Origin: an uncultured Christensenellaceae bacterium
Lineage (GTDB): Bacteria; Bacillota; Clostridia; Christensenellales; Borkfalkiaceae
Assembly: GCA_910589015.1 (NCBI GenBank)
Contig: CAJUSA010000001.1
Location: 62,001 to 126,000 of the forward strand
DNA: 64,000 bases
Direction of reading: 5' to 3'
Both the position numbers and the translations under genes were made by a program. The notes beneath the pieces were generated by a model, which was given only the letters and a program-made list of their open reading frames with translations, had not been told where the DNA came from and searched no databases. Shown piece after piece: positions 25,155 through 33,784 of the stretch. Each line of letters begins with the position of its first letter. The stretch's first letter is position 1.

Positions 25155-25313
25155 AGATTCCTCGGCAAGCTCGGAATGACAGTTTGCATAATTTTGTCAT
25201 GGTGCGTTCTCTGTTGTAAAGGTGCATTCGCTGTTGTCATGGTGAGCGAAGTCGAACCATCCTTTTTCTAAGTTTTTTGAAAAGGAATATTCCTCGACAG
25301 GCTCGAAATGACG
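25155..25313. repeat. Interspersed repeat cluster between convergent genes
   Basis: Units at 25155-25181, 25235-25262 and 25288-25313 are variants of one palindromic-type repeat. The first is the inverted relative of 17650-17677 with three to four changes. No coding potential is seen in 25144-25350. Confidence 0.6.
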
Positions 25314-25351
25314 GGGCGCGAAACTCTCTTTTCAAAGGGGGATTGAACCGA

Positions 25352-25386
25352 AAAGAAAAAACGACGCGTCAAACGCGTCGTTTTCC
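25352..25386. terminator. Bidirectional terminator
   Basis: ACGACGCGT (25361-25369) pairs with ACGCGTCGT (25373-25381) around a CAA loop, with A run left and T run right. It serves the beta-propeller gene on the minus strand and the plus-strand leuA unit. Confidence 0.8.
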
Positions 25387-25387
25387 T

Positions 25388-27307
25388 TTATAACTCGCTT
25401 AAATTTATCAGATGCAAGCCCGAAGAAGGGGCGAAGAGGTAGAGAATACCGTCGATCAGCACGGCGCGTTCTTCCGTATATCCGTCGCCTTCCCCCTTGT
25501 AGGCGTTCTCGTTCCGAAGCACGGTTTCGGAAATTTGTACCAGATTATACCCGTCGAAGCGGAACAGGTAATACGAAAGACTGTGCTGTTCGTAATAACG
25601 TTCGACGGCGATGCCGATGAGTCCGTTTTCCTTGTCGATGAAATACGATTTGAATTCGCCCGAAAAGGATGCGCCCAACATTTCGATCTGCGCAACCGAA
25701 TCGACCTTGTTCTCGCCCTGACGGTATAGCTCGATTTTCAGAATATCGCGCCAGTCGCCGTAGCCGATCCCCAACATGGTGTCGTCCGTGAAAGGCGTCA
25801 GGAAGAGCGAATAGCCCGAAATCGTGCCCGTATCGGTGTAAGTGATGTTGTTATAATCGCTCAGATCGAACGCAAACACGGGGTCGGTAAACGATATGAT
25901 GATCGCCGAGCAAACGTATGCGGTATTCCCCTGAAAGCGTGCGGACTGCACCGTTTCGTTGTCGGGCGCAAAGTTTTCCACGGCGGCAAGCAGCGAAAAA
26001 TCGGCGAGGGAATAGCAGTACAGGCTGGAATTCGGGCGGGACGAGATATATTTTCCGTTCCACGGATCCTCTTCGGGCCAGGTGTGTTTTACGGTGGAAG
26101 TAAACACGCGCAGCACGCCCCCGTATTCGTCTAACGAATAGCGGTCGTTTACGGTGCCGTTGACGTTTACCGTCCCCGTCGGGTTCAATCCGTTGCGGTA
26201 ATCGAAACAGCTGATCCGCGTTTCGTTGCGCCATATTTTGGTTTGGTTGCCGCTCGGCTCGGTCAGCTCGTGCTCTTGCTGATGCGAGAGCGTGGCAAAT
26301 ATATGGTTTTCGGAAACGTAAACTTCTTCCGAGTACGACATCAGCGGCGCGGCGTCTTGCACTTCGAGCGTGTTATAATCGAGCAGGGCAAGCACGGTGT
26401 AACGCGCCGTTTGCGCCTCGTCTGGCATGACGATGGCGTCCATGGGTACGGGCGAGAGGGCGTCTGCCGTTCCCGTGTGCGGAAGAAAGGTCTTTTCGCT
26501 GTCGAAATCGAAGTTGCCGTTTTCGGGGCGGTAGGGTTGAAAATTCGTGACGAGCAGCAATTTATTTTCAACAAGGCGGGAAGAAACGTAGTTGCCCGAA
26601 ACGTAAACGCGCCCCGTTTCCGCAGGCGTTCCGCCCGTTAAATCGACGCCGATCATCACGGTGTAGAGCACGCGGTCGGCATAGCTGTAACACGGCGATA
26701 CGACGAGCGCGCGCGTTGCGTCGGCATTCAGGAAGAGTTCGCGTTTGCCGTTGTAGCCCGTAAAACTCATGTTCTTGTCGGGGGCGACGGTCAGCGAGGC
26801 GCTCTTTTTTGTCGCCATACCCGCGATGGGGTAAACGTCGAGAACGTAGTTCTTTTCCTTTGCCGTCAGATAGTAGATCGTCGAGCTGCTGCGTTTGAAA
26901 AGATCGCCTTCGATCACGCCCTTCGTCTGGTTGTTCGTCACTTCCTCATAGCGGTCGGGTGTTTCCGCGGTCGGCGGTTCGACGGCGTCACCCTTCGAAC
27001 CGTATCCGTTGAACATGCCGAAAAAGTCTTTGACCGAATCGGCAAGGATTTCGTAACGGTTTTTATACGCACGCGATTTTTTGTGAATGTCGTTGAATTT
27101 GCGGATGAGCGGGTAGTATTCGCTATCTTTATATTTAGCGATATTCTGCGTGGGGAAGGGCAAAAAGAGCACGAGCGAGAGAATGAGAATGAACGCCGCC
27201 GCGCATGAGCCGACGGATAAAAGGATCTTGTTGCGCCGTCTTTTTCGGGCGCGTTCTTGTTGCAGTTTTTGTTCGATACGGTTGGTTCGTTCCTGTGCGG
27301 ATCTCAT
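25388..27307 (-). CDS. Membrane-anchored beta-propeller protein (COG4880-like), candidate anti-sigma partner
   Basis: 639 aa from ATG 27307. About 28 mostly basic cytoplasmic residues are followed by one membrane helix (about 29-50) and a large extracytoplasmic region with repeated blades (YYLTAKEKNYVLDVYPI, YSYADRVLYTVMIGVDL, LYCYSLADFSLLAAV) as in the secreted propeller family PF09826. It overlaps the sigma-factor gene by ATGA. Genes cotranscribed after an ECF sigma factor with this topology commonly encode its anti-sigma factor; that role here is inferred, since the cytoplasmic part is shorter than usual anti-sigma domains. Confidence 0.72.
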   Translation of the reverse strand: MRSAQERTNRIEQKLQQERARKRRRNKILLSVGSCAAAFILILSLVLFLPFPTQNIAKYKDSEYYPLIRKFNDIHKKSRAYKNRYEILADSVKDFFGMFNGYGSKGDAVEPPTAETPDRYEEVTNNQTKGVIEGDLFKRSSSTIYYLTAKEKNYVLDVYPIAGMATKKSASLTVAPDKNMSFTGYNGKRELFLNADATRALVVSPCYSYADRVLYTVMIGVDLTGGTPAETGRVYVSGNYVSSRLVENKLLLVTNFQPYRPENGNFDFDSEKTFLPHTGTADALSPVPMDAIVMPDEAQTARYTVLALLDYNTLEVQDAAPLMSYSEEVYVSENHIFATLSHQQEHELTEPSGNQTKIWRNETRISCFDYRNGLNPTGTVNVNGTVNDRYSLDEYGGVLRVFTSTVKHTWPEEDPWNGKYISSRPNSSLYCYSLADFSLLAAVENFAPDNETVQSARFQGNTAYVCSAIIISFTDPVFAFDLSDYNNITYTDTGTISGYSLFLTPFTDDTMLGIGYGDWRDILKIELYRQGENKVDSVAQIEMLGASFSGEFKSYFIDKENGLIGIAVERYYEQHSLSYYLFRFDGYNLVQISETVLRNENAYKGEGDGYTEERAVLIDGILYLFAPSSGLHLINLSEL

Positions 27308-27804
27308 GAAAAATCCTCCTTTTTGAGTAAAGCGGACAGGGCGGTTTTGGCGCGCGATAGCAGGTTGTATACGCTCTTTTTGTTTTTGTGCAGAACGACT
27401 GCGATTTCCGTTACCGAAAATCCTTCGAAATAATGCAGATAGAGCGTTTGCCTGTATTGTGCGGGAAGAGTTTGCATGTGGCAATAAAGCGTTTGGTTGT
27501 CGCACTGCGCTTGGGCTTGCGCCTCGCCGTCGAACGAGAGCACGTTTTCAAGATCGGAGAGAGGAACCCATGCGCGCGTTTTCCGGCGGTGATAGTCGCA
27601 GCATTTGTTTGCGACCGTTTTGAAAAGATACGCCCGTTCCTGCGCCTCGTTTTCAAAGGTTTTGTTTTTGAGAAAGAGCGCGACGAAGGCGTCCTCGGCG
27701 ATATCTTCCGCCTCGGCTGAATTTCCCGTGCGACAGTAGGCGAAACGCACAAGCGCGTCGCCGTAACGCTTTACGAGCCGTTCGATGTTGCTTCTCTCTT
27801 CCAT
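27304..27804 (-). CDS. ECF-type RNA polymerase sigma factor
   Basis: 166 aa from ATG 27804, chosen because GAGAGGA lies upstream and the family start fits. Region 2 (AEAEDIAEDAFVALFLK, then RAYLFKTVANKCCDYHRR) spans about 10-80; region 4 (LPAQYRQTLYLHYFEGFSVTEIA) spans about 105-160. Promoter on the minus strand: TTGACG (27916-27911), 17 bp, TAAAAT (27893-27888). The next gene is the propeller protein. Confidence 0.9.
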   Translation of the reverse strand: MEERSNIERLVKRYGDALVRFAYCRTGNSAEAEDIAEDAFVALFLKNKTFENEAQERAYLFKTVANKCCDYHRRKTRAWVPLSDLENVLSFDGEAQAQAQCDNQTLYCHMQTLPAQYRQTLYLHYFEGFSVTEIAVVLHKNKKSVYNLLSRAKTALSALLKKEDFS

Positions 27805-27887
27805 TTTTTTCCGTCCTCTCTCACTTGTTAAAACGAACGAACGGGCGGTTTTACTCATTCTTTTCGGAAAAATTTTCCTTTTAGCCA

Positions 27888-27965
27888 ATTTTACTATAAA
27901 AATTGCGCCCCGTCAAGAGGGGCGGGCGCAATTCGTTTGACGAAACGCGCGCGCCGTGGTATAAT
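27888..27965. promoter_or_regulatory. Divergent promoters of the sigma factor and pdxS
   Basis: Minus strand: TTGACG (27916-27911), 17 bp, TAAAAT (27893-27888). Plus strand: TTGACG (27937-27942), 17 bp, extended TGG-TATAAT (27960-27965). A nested inverted repeat ATTGCGCCC...GGGCGCAAT (27902-27932) lies between and could bind a shared regulator. Confidence 0.75.
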
Positions 27966-27999
27966 AAAAAGAAAAATCAAAACAGAGGATTATTCTTTT

Positions 28000-28875
28000 A
28001 TGGCAAACGAACGGTTCGAACTCAATAAGAATCTGGCGCAGATGTTGAAGGGCGGCGTCATTATGGACGTCACCACGCCCGAACAGGCGCGTATCGCGCA
28101 GGAAGCGGGCGCTTGCGCCGTGATGGCGCTCGAGCGCATTCCCGCCGATATCCGTGCGGCGGGCGGCGTATCGCGCATGTCCGATCCCAAAATGATCAAG
28201 GGCATTCAGAAAGCGGTTTCCATTCCCGTTATGGCGAAGTGCCGTATCGGGCATATCGCCGAGGCGCAGATCTTGCAGGCGATCGAGATCGATTATATCG
28301 ACGAGAGCGAAGTGCTTTCCCCCGCCGACGATAAATACCATATCGACAAAAACGCGTTTTCCGTGCCCTTCGTGTGCGGGGCGCGCGATTTGGGCGAGGC
28401 GTTGCGCCGTGTTGCCGAAGGCGCGTCGATGATCCGCACCAAGGGCGAACCGGGCACGGGCGATGTGGTGCAGGCAGTGCGCCATATGCGCATGATGCAA
28501 AGCGAAATCCGAAAGGTCGTTTCCATGCGCGAGGACGAACTCTACGAAGAGGCGAAAATTTTGCAGGTTCCTTATGAGCTTGTGGTTTATGTGCACGAAC
28601 ATGGCAAACTGCCCGTTGTCAACTTCGCGGCGGGCGGCGTGGCGACGCCTGCGGACGCCGCGCTTATGATGCAGCTCGGCGCGGAAGGCGTGTTCGTCGG
28701 CAGCGGTATTTTCAAATCGGGCAATCCCGCAAAACGCGCGCGCGCCATCGTGCAGGCGGTGACGAATTATAACGACCCGAAAATTCTTGCCGAACTTTCG
28801 GAAGATCTCGGCGAGGCGATGGTCGGCATCAACGAAAACGAAATCAAACTCATCATGGAAGAAAGAGGAAAGTAA
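28000..28875 (+). CDS. pdxS: Pyridoxal 5'-phosphate synthase subunit PdxS
   Basis: 291 aa from ATG 28000. It makes PLP from ribose 5-phosphate, glyceraldehyde 3-phosphate and ammonia. The TIM barrel has the conserved start GGVIMDVTTPEQARIAQEAG, the Lys in MAKCRIGH and the second Lys in TKGEPGTG. Cotranscribed with pdxT (22-bp gap), its glutaminase partner. Confidence 0.97.
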   Translation: MANERFELNKNLAQMLKGGVIMDVTTPEQARIAQEAGACAVMALERIPADIRAAGGVSRMSDPKMIKGIQKAVSIPVMAKCRIGHIAEAQILQAIEIDYIDESEVLSPADDKYHIDKNAFSVPFVCGARDLGEALRRVAEGASMIRTKGEPGTGDVVQAVRHMRMMQSEIRKVVSMREDELYEEAKILQVPYELVVYVHEHGKLPVVNFAAGGVATPADAALMMQLGAEGVFVGSGIFKSGNPAKRARAIVQAVTNYNDPKILAELSEDLGEAMVGINENEIKLIMEERGK

Positions 28876-28897
28876 GCCTTATTTCAAACGATAAGCT

Positions 28898-29470
28898 ATG
28901 GAAATCGGAATATTCGCATTGCAGGGCGCCTTTCTCGAACACAGGCAGGCGCTTGAAAAATTAGGTGTCGAAACGACGGAAATCCGCAAAAGAGCACACT
29001 TTTGCGACCGTCTGGACGGCGTGATTTTGCCGGGCGGGGAATCGACCGTGCAGGGCAAGCTGCTCAAAGACGAGGGGCTGTTTGCGCCCTTAAAAGAGGC
29101 GATCGAGGGGGGCATGCCCGTGTTCGGTACATGCGCGGGGCTGATTTTGCTTGCCGGGAAACTGACGAACGACGAGAACGTCTGGCTCGGCACCATGAAC
29201 GTTTCGGTAAAACGCAACGCCTACGGGCGGCAGCTCGGCTCGTTTCGCGCCGATCTCGAAACGGCGCATATCGGCGCGTACCCTGCCGTGTTTATCCGCG
29301 CGCCCTACATCGAAAGTGCGGGCAAGGGCGTGGAAGTGCTTGCCGAGCACGAAGGCAAGATCGTCGCGGCGCGGCAGGCGAACATGCTTGCCACGGCGTT
29401 CCACCCCGAACTGACTTCCGATTTGCGGATCCATGAATATTTCTGCAATACGGTGTGCGCAAAAAAATGA
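28898..29470 (+). CDS. pdxT: Pyridoxal 5'-phosphate synthase glutaminase subunit PdxT
   Basis: 190 aa. Class I glutaminase: GGEST oxyanion motif, catalytic Cys in GTCAGLILLA and His in FHPEL. It supplies ammonia to PdxS. No strong ribosome-binding site. The stop overlaps queH by ATGA. Confidence 0.95.
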   Translation: MEIGIFALQGAFLEHRQALEKLGVETTEIRKRAHFCDRLDGVILPGGESTVQGKLLKDEGLFAPLKEAIEGGMPVFGTCAGLILLAGKLTNDENVWLGTMNVSVKRNAYGRQLGSFRADLETAHIGAYPAVFIRAPYIESAGKGVEVLAEHEGKIVAARQANMLATAFHPELTSDLRIHEYFCNTVCAKK

Positions 29471-30063
29471 ACGCGGTCAATTACGATAAACTGATGTTAA
29501 AAACGCTCGAATCCGCGCAGGGCAAGCGGCTGCTTTTACACAGCTGTTGCGCGCCCTGTTCGACCGCCTGCCTCGAAGAGGTGAGCGCGAAGATAAAAAC
29601 GAGCGTTTTTTATTATAATCCCAATCTCGACGGCGCAGAGGAATACGAAAAGCGCAAGAGGGAACAGATCAGGCTGCTGCGCGAAACGGGGTACGCCGAT
29701 TATTTCGACTGCGGATACGATCACGGCGAATTTCTGCGCGCCGTATGCGGGTTTGAGGCGGAGAAAGAGGGCGGCGCGCGGTGCGAGCGGTGTTTTTGGT
29801 TACGTCTGTCGCGTACGGCGGAAGAGGCGCGCACGCGCGGATATGACTACTTTGCCACAACGCTCACCGTTTCGCCCTTGAAAAACGCGCGGCTCATCAA
29901 CGAGATCGGGTTTGCCTTGCAGGAAGAGTACGGCGTAACGTATCTGCCCGGCGATTTCAAAAAACGCGGCGGATATCTTCGTTCGATCGAGCTTTCCAAA
30001 AAATACGGTCTTTATCGCCAGAATTATTGCGGTTGCGAATTTTCGAAAAAATCACCCGATTAA
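29467..30063 (+). CDS. queH: Epoxyqueuosine reductase QueH
   Basis: 198 aa from the ATG that overlaps the pdxT stop. Has HSCCAPCS near the N terminus and further Cys pairs (CERC, CGC), the ligands for the iron-sulfur and metal site of QueH (formerly DUF208). It reduces epoxyqueuosine in tRNA to queuosine, independently of the cobalamin-dependent QueG. Confidence 0.92.
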   Translation: MNAVNYDKLMLKTLESAQGKRLLLHSCCAPCSTACLEEVSAKIKTSVFYYNPNLDGAEEYEKRKREQIRLLRETGYADYFDCGYDHGEFLRAVCGFEAEKEGGARCERCFWLRLSRTAEEARTRGYDYFATTLTVSPLKNARLINEIGFALQEEYGVTYLPGDFKKRGGYLRSIELSKKYGLYRQNYCGCEFSKKSPD

Positions 30064-30076
30064 AGGGTGAGTTTTT
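30046..30076. terminator. Bidirectional terminator overlapping both gene ends
   Basis: TCACCC (30052-30057) and GGGTGA (30065-30070), six A residues left and five T residues right. The hairpin includes the queH stop codon. Confidence 0.75.
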
Positions 30077-30956
30077 ACTTCGGGATTTGTTCCGCCTCTT
30101 TGCCCGTCAGTAGATGGAAGTTGAATTCTTCTTTGGGAAGGGGTGCGCCGTCGAGCGCGGCGAGGAAGAGGATCATGCGGCGGGCGCTGTCGGAAACGGC
30201 GCGCTCAAAAAGTTCGTCGGCATTCGCGCCGCGCCCTTCGCTTAAATGCAAAAAATCTTCGCCTTCGATGACGTTTTTTGCAGGCGTCCGCCGCGGATAC
30301 ATGCGCGCCAGATTTTTGAACGCTTTTCCGAATTTCGAGAGCCGCGCCGACTGTTCGTAACAGTTTCCGTGAAACACTTTGAGGTAACGCCCGTAGTTTT
30401 TCCACGCGCACGACAGGGCGCGTTCGCTTAGTTCCCTTCTGCCGAGCGCCGCGGCAAGCGCCTGAAACAGGCGGTATAACACGCCTTCTTCGATGAGTGT
30501 GCGCGGCGAAAAGGGGAAAGTGTAGTGTTCCGCCTCGTGCCCCGTGCGCGTGCGCAAAAAGTATACGTCCCAGTCGTTCTCGACCTGAAAATGCACGCTT
30601 TTTTTGGATTTAACGCGCGCGATCAGATTATAGACGAAGGGGTGAAAACAAACGTCTGTGCTGTAATGGGTGATATAGCCGAGGCAGTAGGCGCGCGCTT
30701 TTTCAAGCTCTTCGCCCGAGAGCGTTATAAGATAATCGCGCATGGCGCAAAAAAGTTCATACACGCGGTAACGGTGCACGAACTTGCCGAAGTTGGTTTC
30801 CTTTTTCGAAAGGGGCTTGTAAAAAAAGAGCGGATCGCCGCCCTGCGAACCGATAAAATAGTATTCGGGCGCGGCGGCGGGCATGTCTGCGTAAATACGG
30901 GGCAGGCGCAACGCGGCGTCTTGGGCGATAAGAGAATGTGTGATTGCGTTCGGCAT
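30075..30956 (-). CDS. Zinc-dependent phospholipase C family protein
   Basis: 293 aa. The pattern THSLIAQDAA at the start, GSQGGDPLFFY and GYITHYSTDVCFHPFVY supplies the His/Asp metal ligands of the PF00882 family. No signal peptide is evident, so it may be intracellular, unlike secreted clostridial alpha-toxin relatives. Last gene of the leu operon on the minus strand, 28 bp after yggS. Confidence 0.8.
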   Translation of the reverse strand: MPNAITHSLIAQDAALRLPRIYADMPAAAPEYYFIGSQGGDPLFFYKPLSKKETNFGKFVHRYRVYELFCAMRDYLITLSGEELEKARAYCLGYITHYSTDVCFHPFVYNLIARVKSKKSVHFQVENDWDVYFLRTRTGHEAEHYTFPFSPRTLIEEGVLYRLFQALAAALGRRELSERALSCAWKNYGRYLKVFHGNCYEQSARLSKFGKAFKNLARMYPRRTPAKNVIEGEDFLHLSEGRGANADELFERAVSDSARRMILFLAALDGAPLPKEEFNFHLLTGKEAEQIPK

Positions 30957-30984
30957 GTGTTTATTATGTGCGTAATGAAAAAAG

Positions 30985-31650
30985 TTAACCGTAATTCCGT
31001 TCGCCGAATACCGCCGTGCCGAGGCGCACCATGTTTGCGCCGTGCGCCAAACAGAGCGTATAATCGCCGCTCATGCCCATGGAAAGGTAGGCGACGTTTT
31101 CATCTTCCCTGCGCGTTTTTTCGAACAGGGCGCGCATGTCGTCGCACAATGCGCCCAAATACGCCGCGTCGTCCGAAACGGGCAGCATTGCCATAAATCC
31201 GCGTACGCGCAAGCCCGCTTGCGCCGAAAGACGGCGGTAAACGGCATATCCTTCCGAAAGGGGATAACCGCCCTTGCTCTCTTCGTTGCCGATATTGATC
31301 TGAATGAGAATGTCTGAAACGACGCCCGCTTTTTGAGAACGGGTTGCGAGTTCTTCTGTTAGTTCGTCGCGGTCGACGGAGTGATACAGGTGGGTTTTGC
31401 CGATCAGATACTTCACTTTATTGGTCTGTAAATGCCCGATAAAGTGGCGGTTGCCGCCCTGCACCGCGTCGAATTTGTCGCGGAATTCCTGCACGCGGTT
31501 TTCCCCGATATCGGTGATGCCCGCACGGATCGCGCGGTTGATCTCTTCCGCCGTGCGCGTCTTGGTTGCCGCCACGAGCGTGACCTTCTCACCGAACGCA
31601 TTGCCGCGTTTGAGTTCATTTAGAATATTTTGTACGTTTTGTTCGATCAT
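30985..31650 (-). CDS. PLP homeostasis protein, YggS family
   Basis: 221 aa. PLP-binding barrel: Lys in VAATKTR, GENRVQEF, HFIGHLQTNKVK, and LSMGMSGDY with GTAVFG for the phosphate. Controls PLP pools and amino-acid metabolism. It begins one base after the leuB stop, thus tightly coupled. Confidence 0.95.
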   Translation of the reverse strand: MIEQNVQNILNELKRGNAFGEKVTLVAATKTRTAEEINRAIRAGITDIGENRVQEFRDKFDAVQGGNRHFIGHLQTNKVKYLIGKTHLYHSVDRDELTEELATRSQKAGVVSDILIQINIGNEESKGGYPLSEGYAVYRRLSAQAGLRVRGFMAMLPVSDDAAYLGALCDDMRALFEKTRREDENVAYLSMGMSGDYTLCLAHGANMVRLGTAVFGERNYG

Positions 31651-31651
31651 G

Positions 31652-32728
31652 TTAAACCCGTTCGGCGATCAGGCGCGCCATTTCGCGGCAGCCGACTTTT
31701 TTCATGCCTTCCGCATAGATATCCGCCGTGCGGTAACCCTCTTCGAGCACGCGCCCGACGGCTGTTTCGACGGCGGCGCTTTCCCCGTTCAGCCCGAAGG
31801 AATCGCGCAACATCATGGCGCACGAAAGAACGGTCGCGATGGGGTTGGCAAGGTCGCGCCCCGCAATGTCGGGCGCGCTGCCGTGAATGGGTTCGTATAA
31901 ACCGCGCGTGCCTTCGCCTAAGGAAGAGGACGCAAGCATGCCGATCGAACCCGTTACCTGCGCCGCCTCGTCCGAGAGGATATCGCCGAACATGTTCGAG
32001 GTTAAAAGCATGTCGAACTGCGCGGGGTTCTTGACGATCTGCATGGCGCAGTTATCGACCAGCATATCTTCCACGACGATTTCGGGATAATGCCGTTTGG
32101 CGTAGGCATGTACGGTTTTCCGCCACAGGCGCGAACTTTCGAGCACGTTTGCTTTATCGACCGAAACGATCTTCTTCGAGCGGTTTGCGGCAAGGCGGCA
32201 GGCAATTTCCGTAATGCGTTCGATTTCCCGAACCGAATATTTTTCGGTATCCCACGCCGTCGCGCCGTTCTCGTTATCGTCGTAACTGCCGCGCTCGCCG
32301 AAGTAAATGCCGCCCGTCAGTTCGCGCACGACGATGATCTCGATGCCGTCTCGAACGAGGCTCTCCTTGAGCGGCGAGGCGTCTGCAAGCTGTTTGAAGA
32401 GCCGCGCGGGGCGTATGTTGGAATACAGCCTCATTGCCTTGCGGATCCCCAAAAGCCCCGCTTCGGGGCGGGCGTCGCCCGCCATGCCGTCCCATTTGTA
32501 ACCGCCCACCGCGCCGAGCAGCACGCTGTCGGCGGCAAGGCAGCCTTCCACCGTTTCGGGCGGAAGGGGAACGCCGCAACAATCGATCGCGCAGCCGCCG
32601 ATCGGGTAGTGTTTGAAGGTAAATTCATGCCCGAATTTTTGCGCCACGGCATTGAGAACGGCAATCGCGCCGTCGGTGATTTCGGGGCCGATCCCGTCGC
32701 CCGCTAACACTGCGATAGTCTTTTTCAT
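31652..32728 (-). CDS. leuB: 3-isopropylmalate dehydrogenase
   Basis: 358 aa. NAD-dependent oxidative decarboxylase of leucine synthesis. Conserved VLAGDGIGPEI, RELTGGIYFGERG, Lys in SVDKANVLE, DMLVDN and the NAD site GSAPDIAG. Coupled to the unknown membrane gene by ATGA overlap. Confidence 0.96.
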   Translation of the reverse strand: MKKTIAVLAGDGIGPEITDGAIAVLNAVAQKFGHEFTFKHYPIGGCAIDCCGVPLPPETVEGCLAADSVLLGAVGGYKWDGMAGDARPEAGLLGIRKAMRLYSNIRPARLFKQLADASPLKESLVRDGIEIIVVRELTGGIYFGERGSYDDNENGATAWDTEKYSVREIERITEIACRLAANRSKKIVSVDKANVLESSRLWRKTVHAYAKRHYPEIVVEDMLVDNCAMQIVKNPAQFDMLLTSNMFGDILSDEAAQVTGSIGMLASSSLGEGTRGLYEPIHGSAPDIAGRDLANPIATVLSCAMMLRDSFGLNGESAAVETAVGRVLEEGYRTADIYAEGMKKVGCREMARLIAERV

Positions 32729-33300
32729 GTTATGTCCTCGCCTAAAACGTTGTACGAAACAACGGTATTGTATTTGAAAAGCGGTTTGAATAGTTCGAGC
32801 GCCTGCATCGCCGTGTAAAGATCTTTTTCGACGATCACCGTTTTTCCGTTAAGGGAATGCAGGTTTCTAAGATCGATTTTGACTTCGCCCCGAAAGGCTT
32901 TGTCCGCCTTTTTTCGTTCGGATTTCTTTGCGTCGAGCGTGTGCGAATGTAGCAGTATATCGAGGTCGATCTCGTCGTACAGACTGACGGAAAAGACTTT
33001 TTTATCGGGCGCGATCGTCCCGAGCCGTTTTTCCGATTTGGTGCAGAGCAGGGAAACCGTCCCGATTTCGCCGGAAAAGAGAAGGCGCAGCTGATCGGCG
33101 CGGCTGCCGTAATGTTTGCGGTAGAAAAGAGGTGGGCAGAGAAAGAAAAACAGCGCGCCTGCCGCCAGAAGTCCCCAACACAAAAAGTCTTTTGCCGGGT
33201 GTTCGGTATCCCAAAAAATCTGCACCGACAGCGCGACCGCGGCCAAGGCGGTCAGAACGATCACGCCGAGCGTTTCGGGATGGATTTTTTTGTTTTTCAT
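32725..33300 (-). CDS. Membrane protein of unknown function inside the leu operon
   Basis: 191 aa. Two helices (about 11-30 and 40-58) are followed by a soluble domain that starts with GSRADQLRLLFSGEIGTVSLL. No family recognised. It lies between leuD (1-bp gap) and leuB (overlap), so it is made together with the leucine enzymes, but the sequence gives no link to that pathway. Confidence 0.65.
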   Translation of the reverse strand: MKNKKIHPETLGVIVLTALAAVALSVQIFWDTEHPAKDFLCWGLLAAGALFFFLCPPLFYRKHYGSRADQLRLLFSGEIGTVSLLCTKSEKRLGTIAPDKKVFSVSLYDEIDLDILLHSHTLDAKKSERKKADKAFRGEVKIDLRNLHSLNGKTVIVEKDLYTAMQALELFKPLFKYNTVVSYNVLGEDIT

Positions 33301-33301
33301 A

Positions 33302-33784
33302 TTATTTCTTTAACGACGCCAACAGCCCGCCCGCGTCGATAATCGCCTGAATAAAGGGCGGAAAGGGTTGCGCGGTAAAGGTTTTGCCCGTGGTTTCGTT
33401 CGTAATGATCCCCGTCGCCAGATCGCACGACACGCAGTCGCCCGCCGAAATTCCCGCCACCGCTTCGGGACATTCGAGAATGGGCAGCCCGATATTGATG
33501 GCGTTGCGGTAGAAGATCCGCGCAAAGGAATTGGCGATGATGAGCGAAATGCCGCTCGTCTTGATCGCAAGCGGCGCGTGCTCGCGCGAGGAACCGCAGC
33601 CGAAGTTATCCTCGGCGACGATGATATCGCCTTTTTGCACGTTGGTAACGAAATCCTTGTCGATGTCTTCCATGCAATGTTTGGCAAGTTCCGCCGCGCT
33701 CGCCGTGTTGAGGTAGCGCGCGGGAATGATGACGTCGGTATCGACGTCGCTGCCGTATTTGTGAATGCGTCCTTTCACCGTCAT
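33302..33784 (-). CDS. leuD: 3-isopropylmalate dehydratase small subunit
   Basis: 160 aa. Conserved GSDVDTDVIIPARYL, EDNFGCGSSREHAP and ANSFARIFYRNAIN. With LeuC it isomerises 2- to 3-isopropylmalate. Overlaps leuC by ATGA. Confidence 0.96.
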   Translation of the reverse strand: MTVKGRIHKYGSDVDTDVIIPARYLNTASAAELAKHCMEDIDKDFVTNVQKGDIIVAEDNFGCGSSREHAPLAIKTSGISLIIANSFARIFYRNAINIGLPILECPEAVAGISAGDCVSCDLATGIITNETTGKTFTAQPFPPFIQAIIDAGGLLASLKK

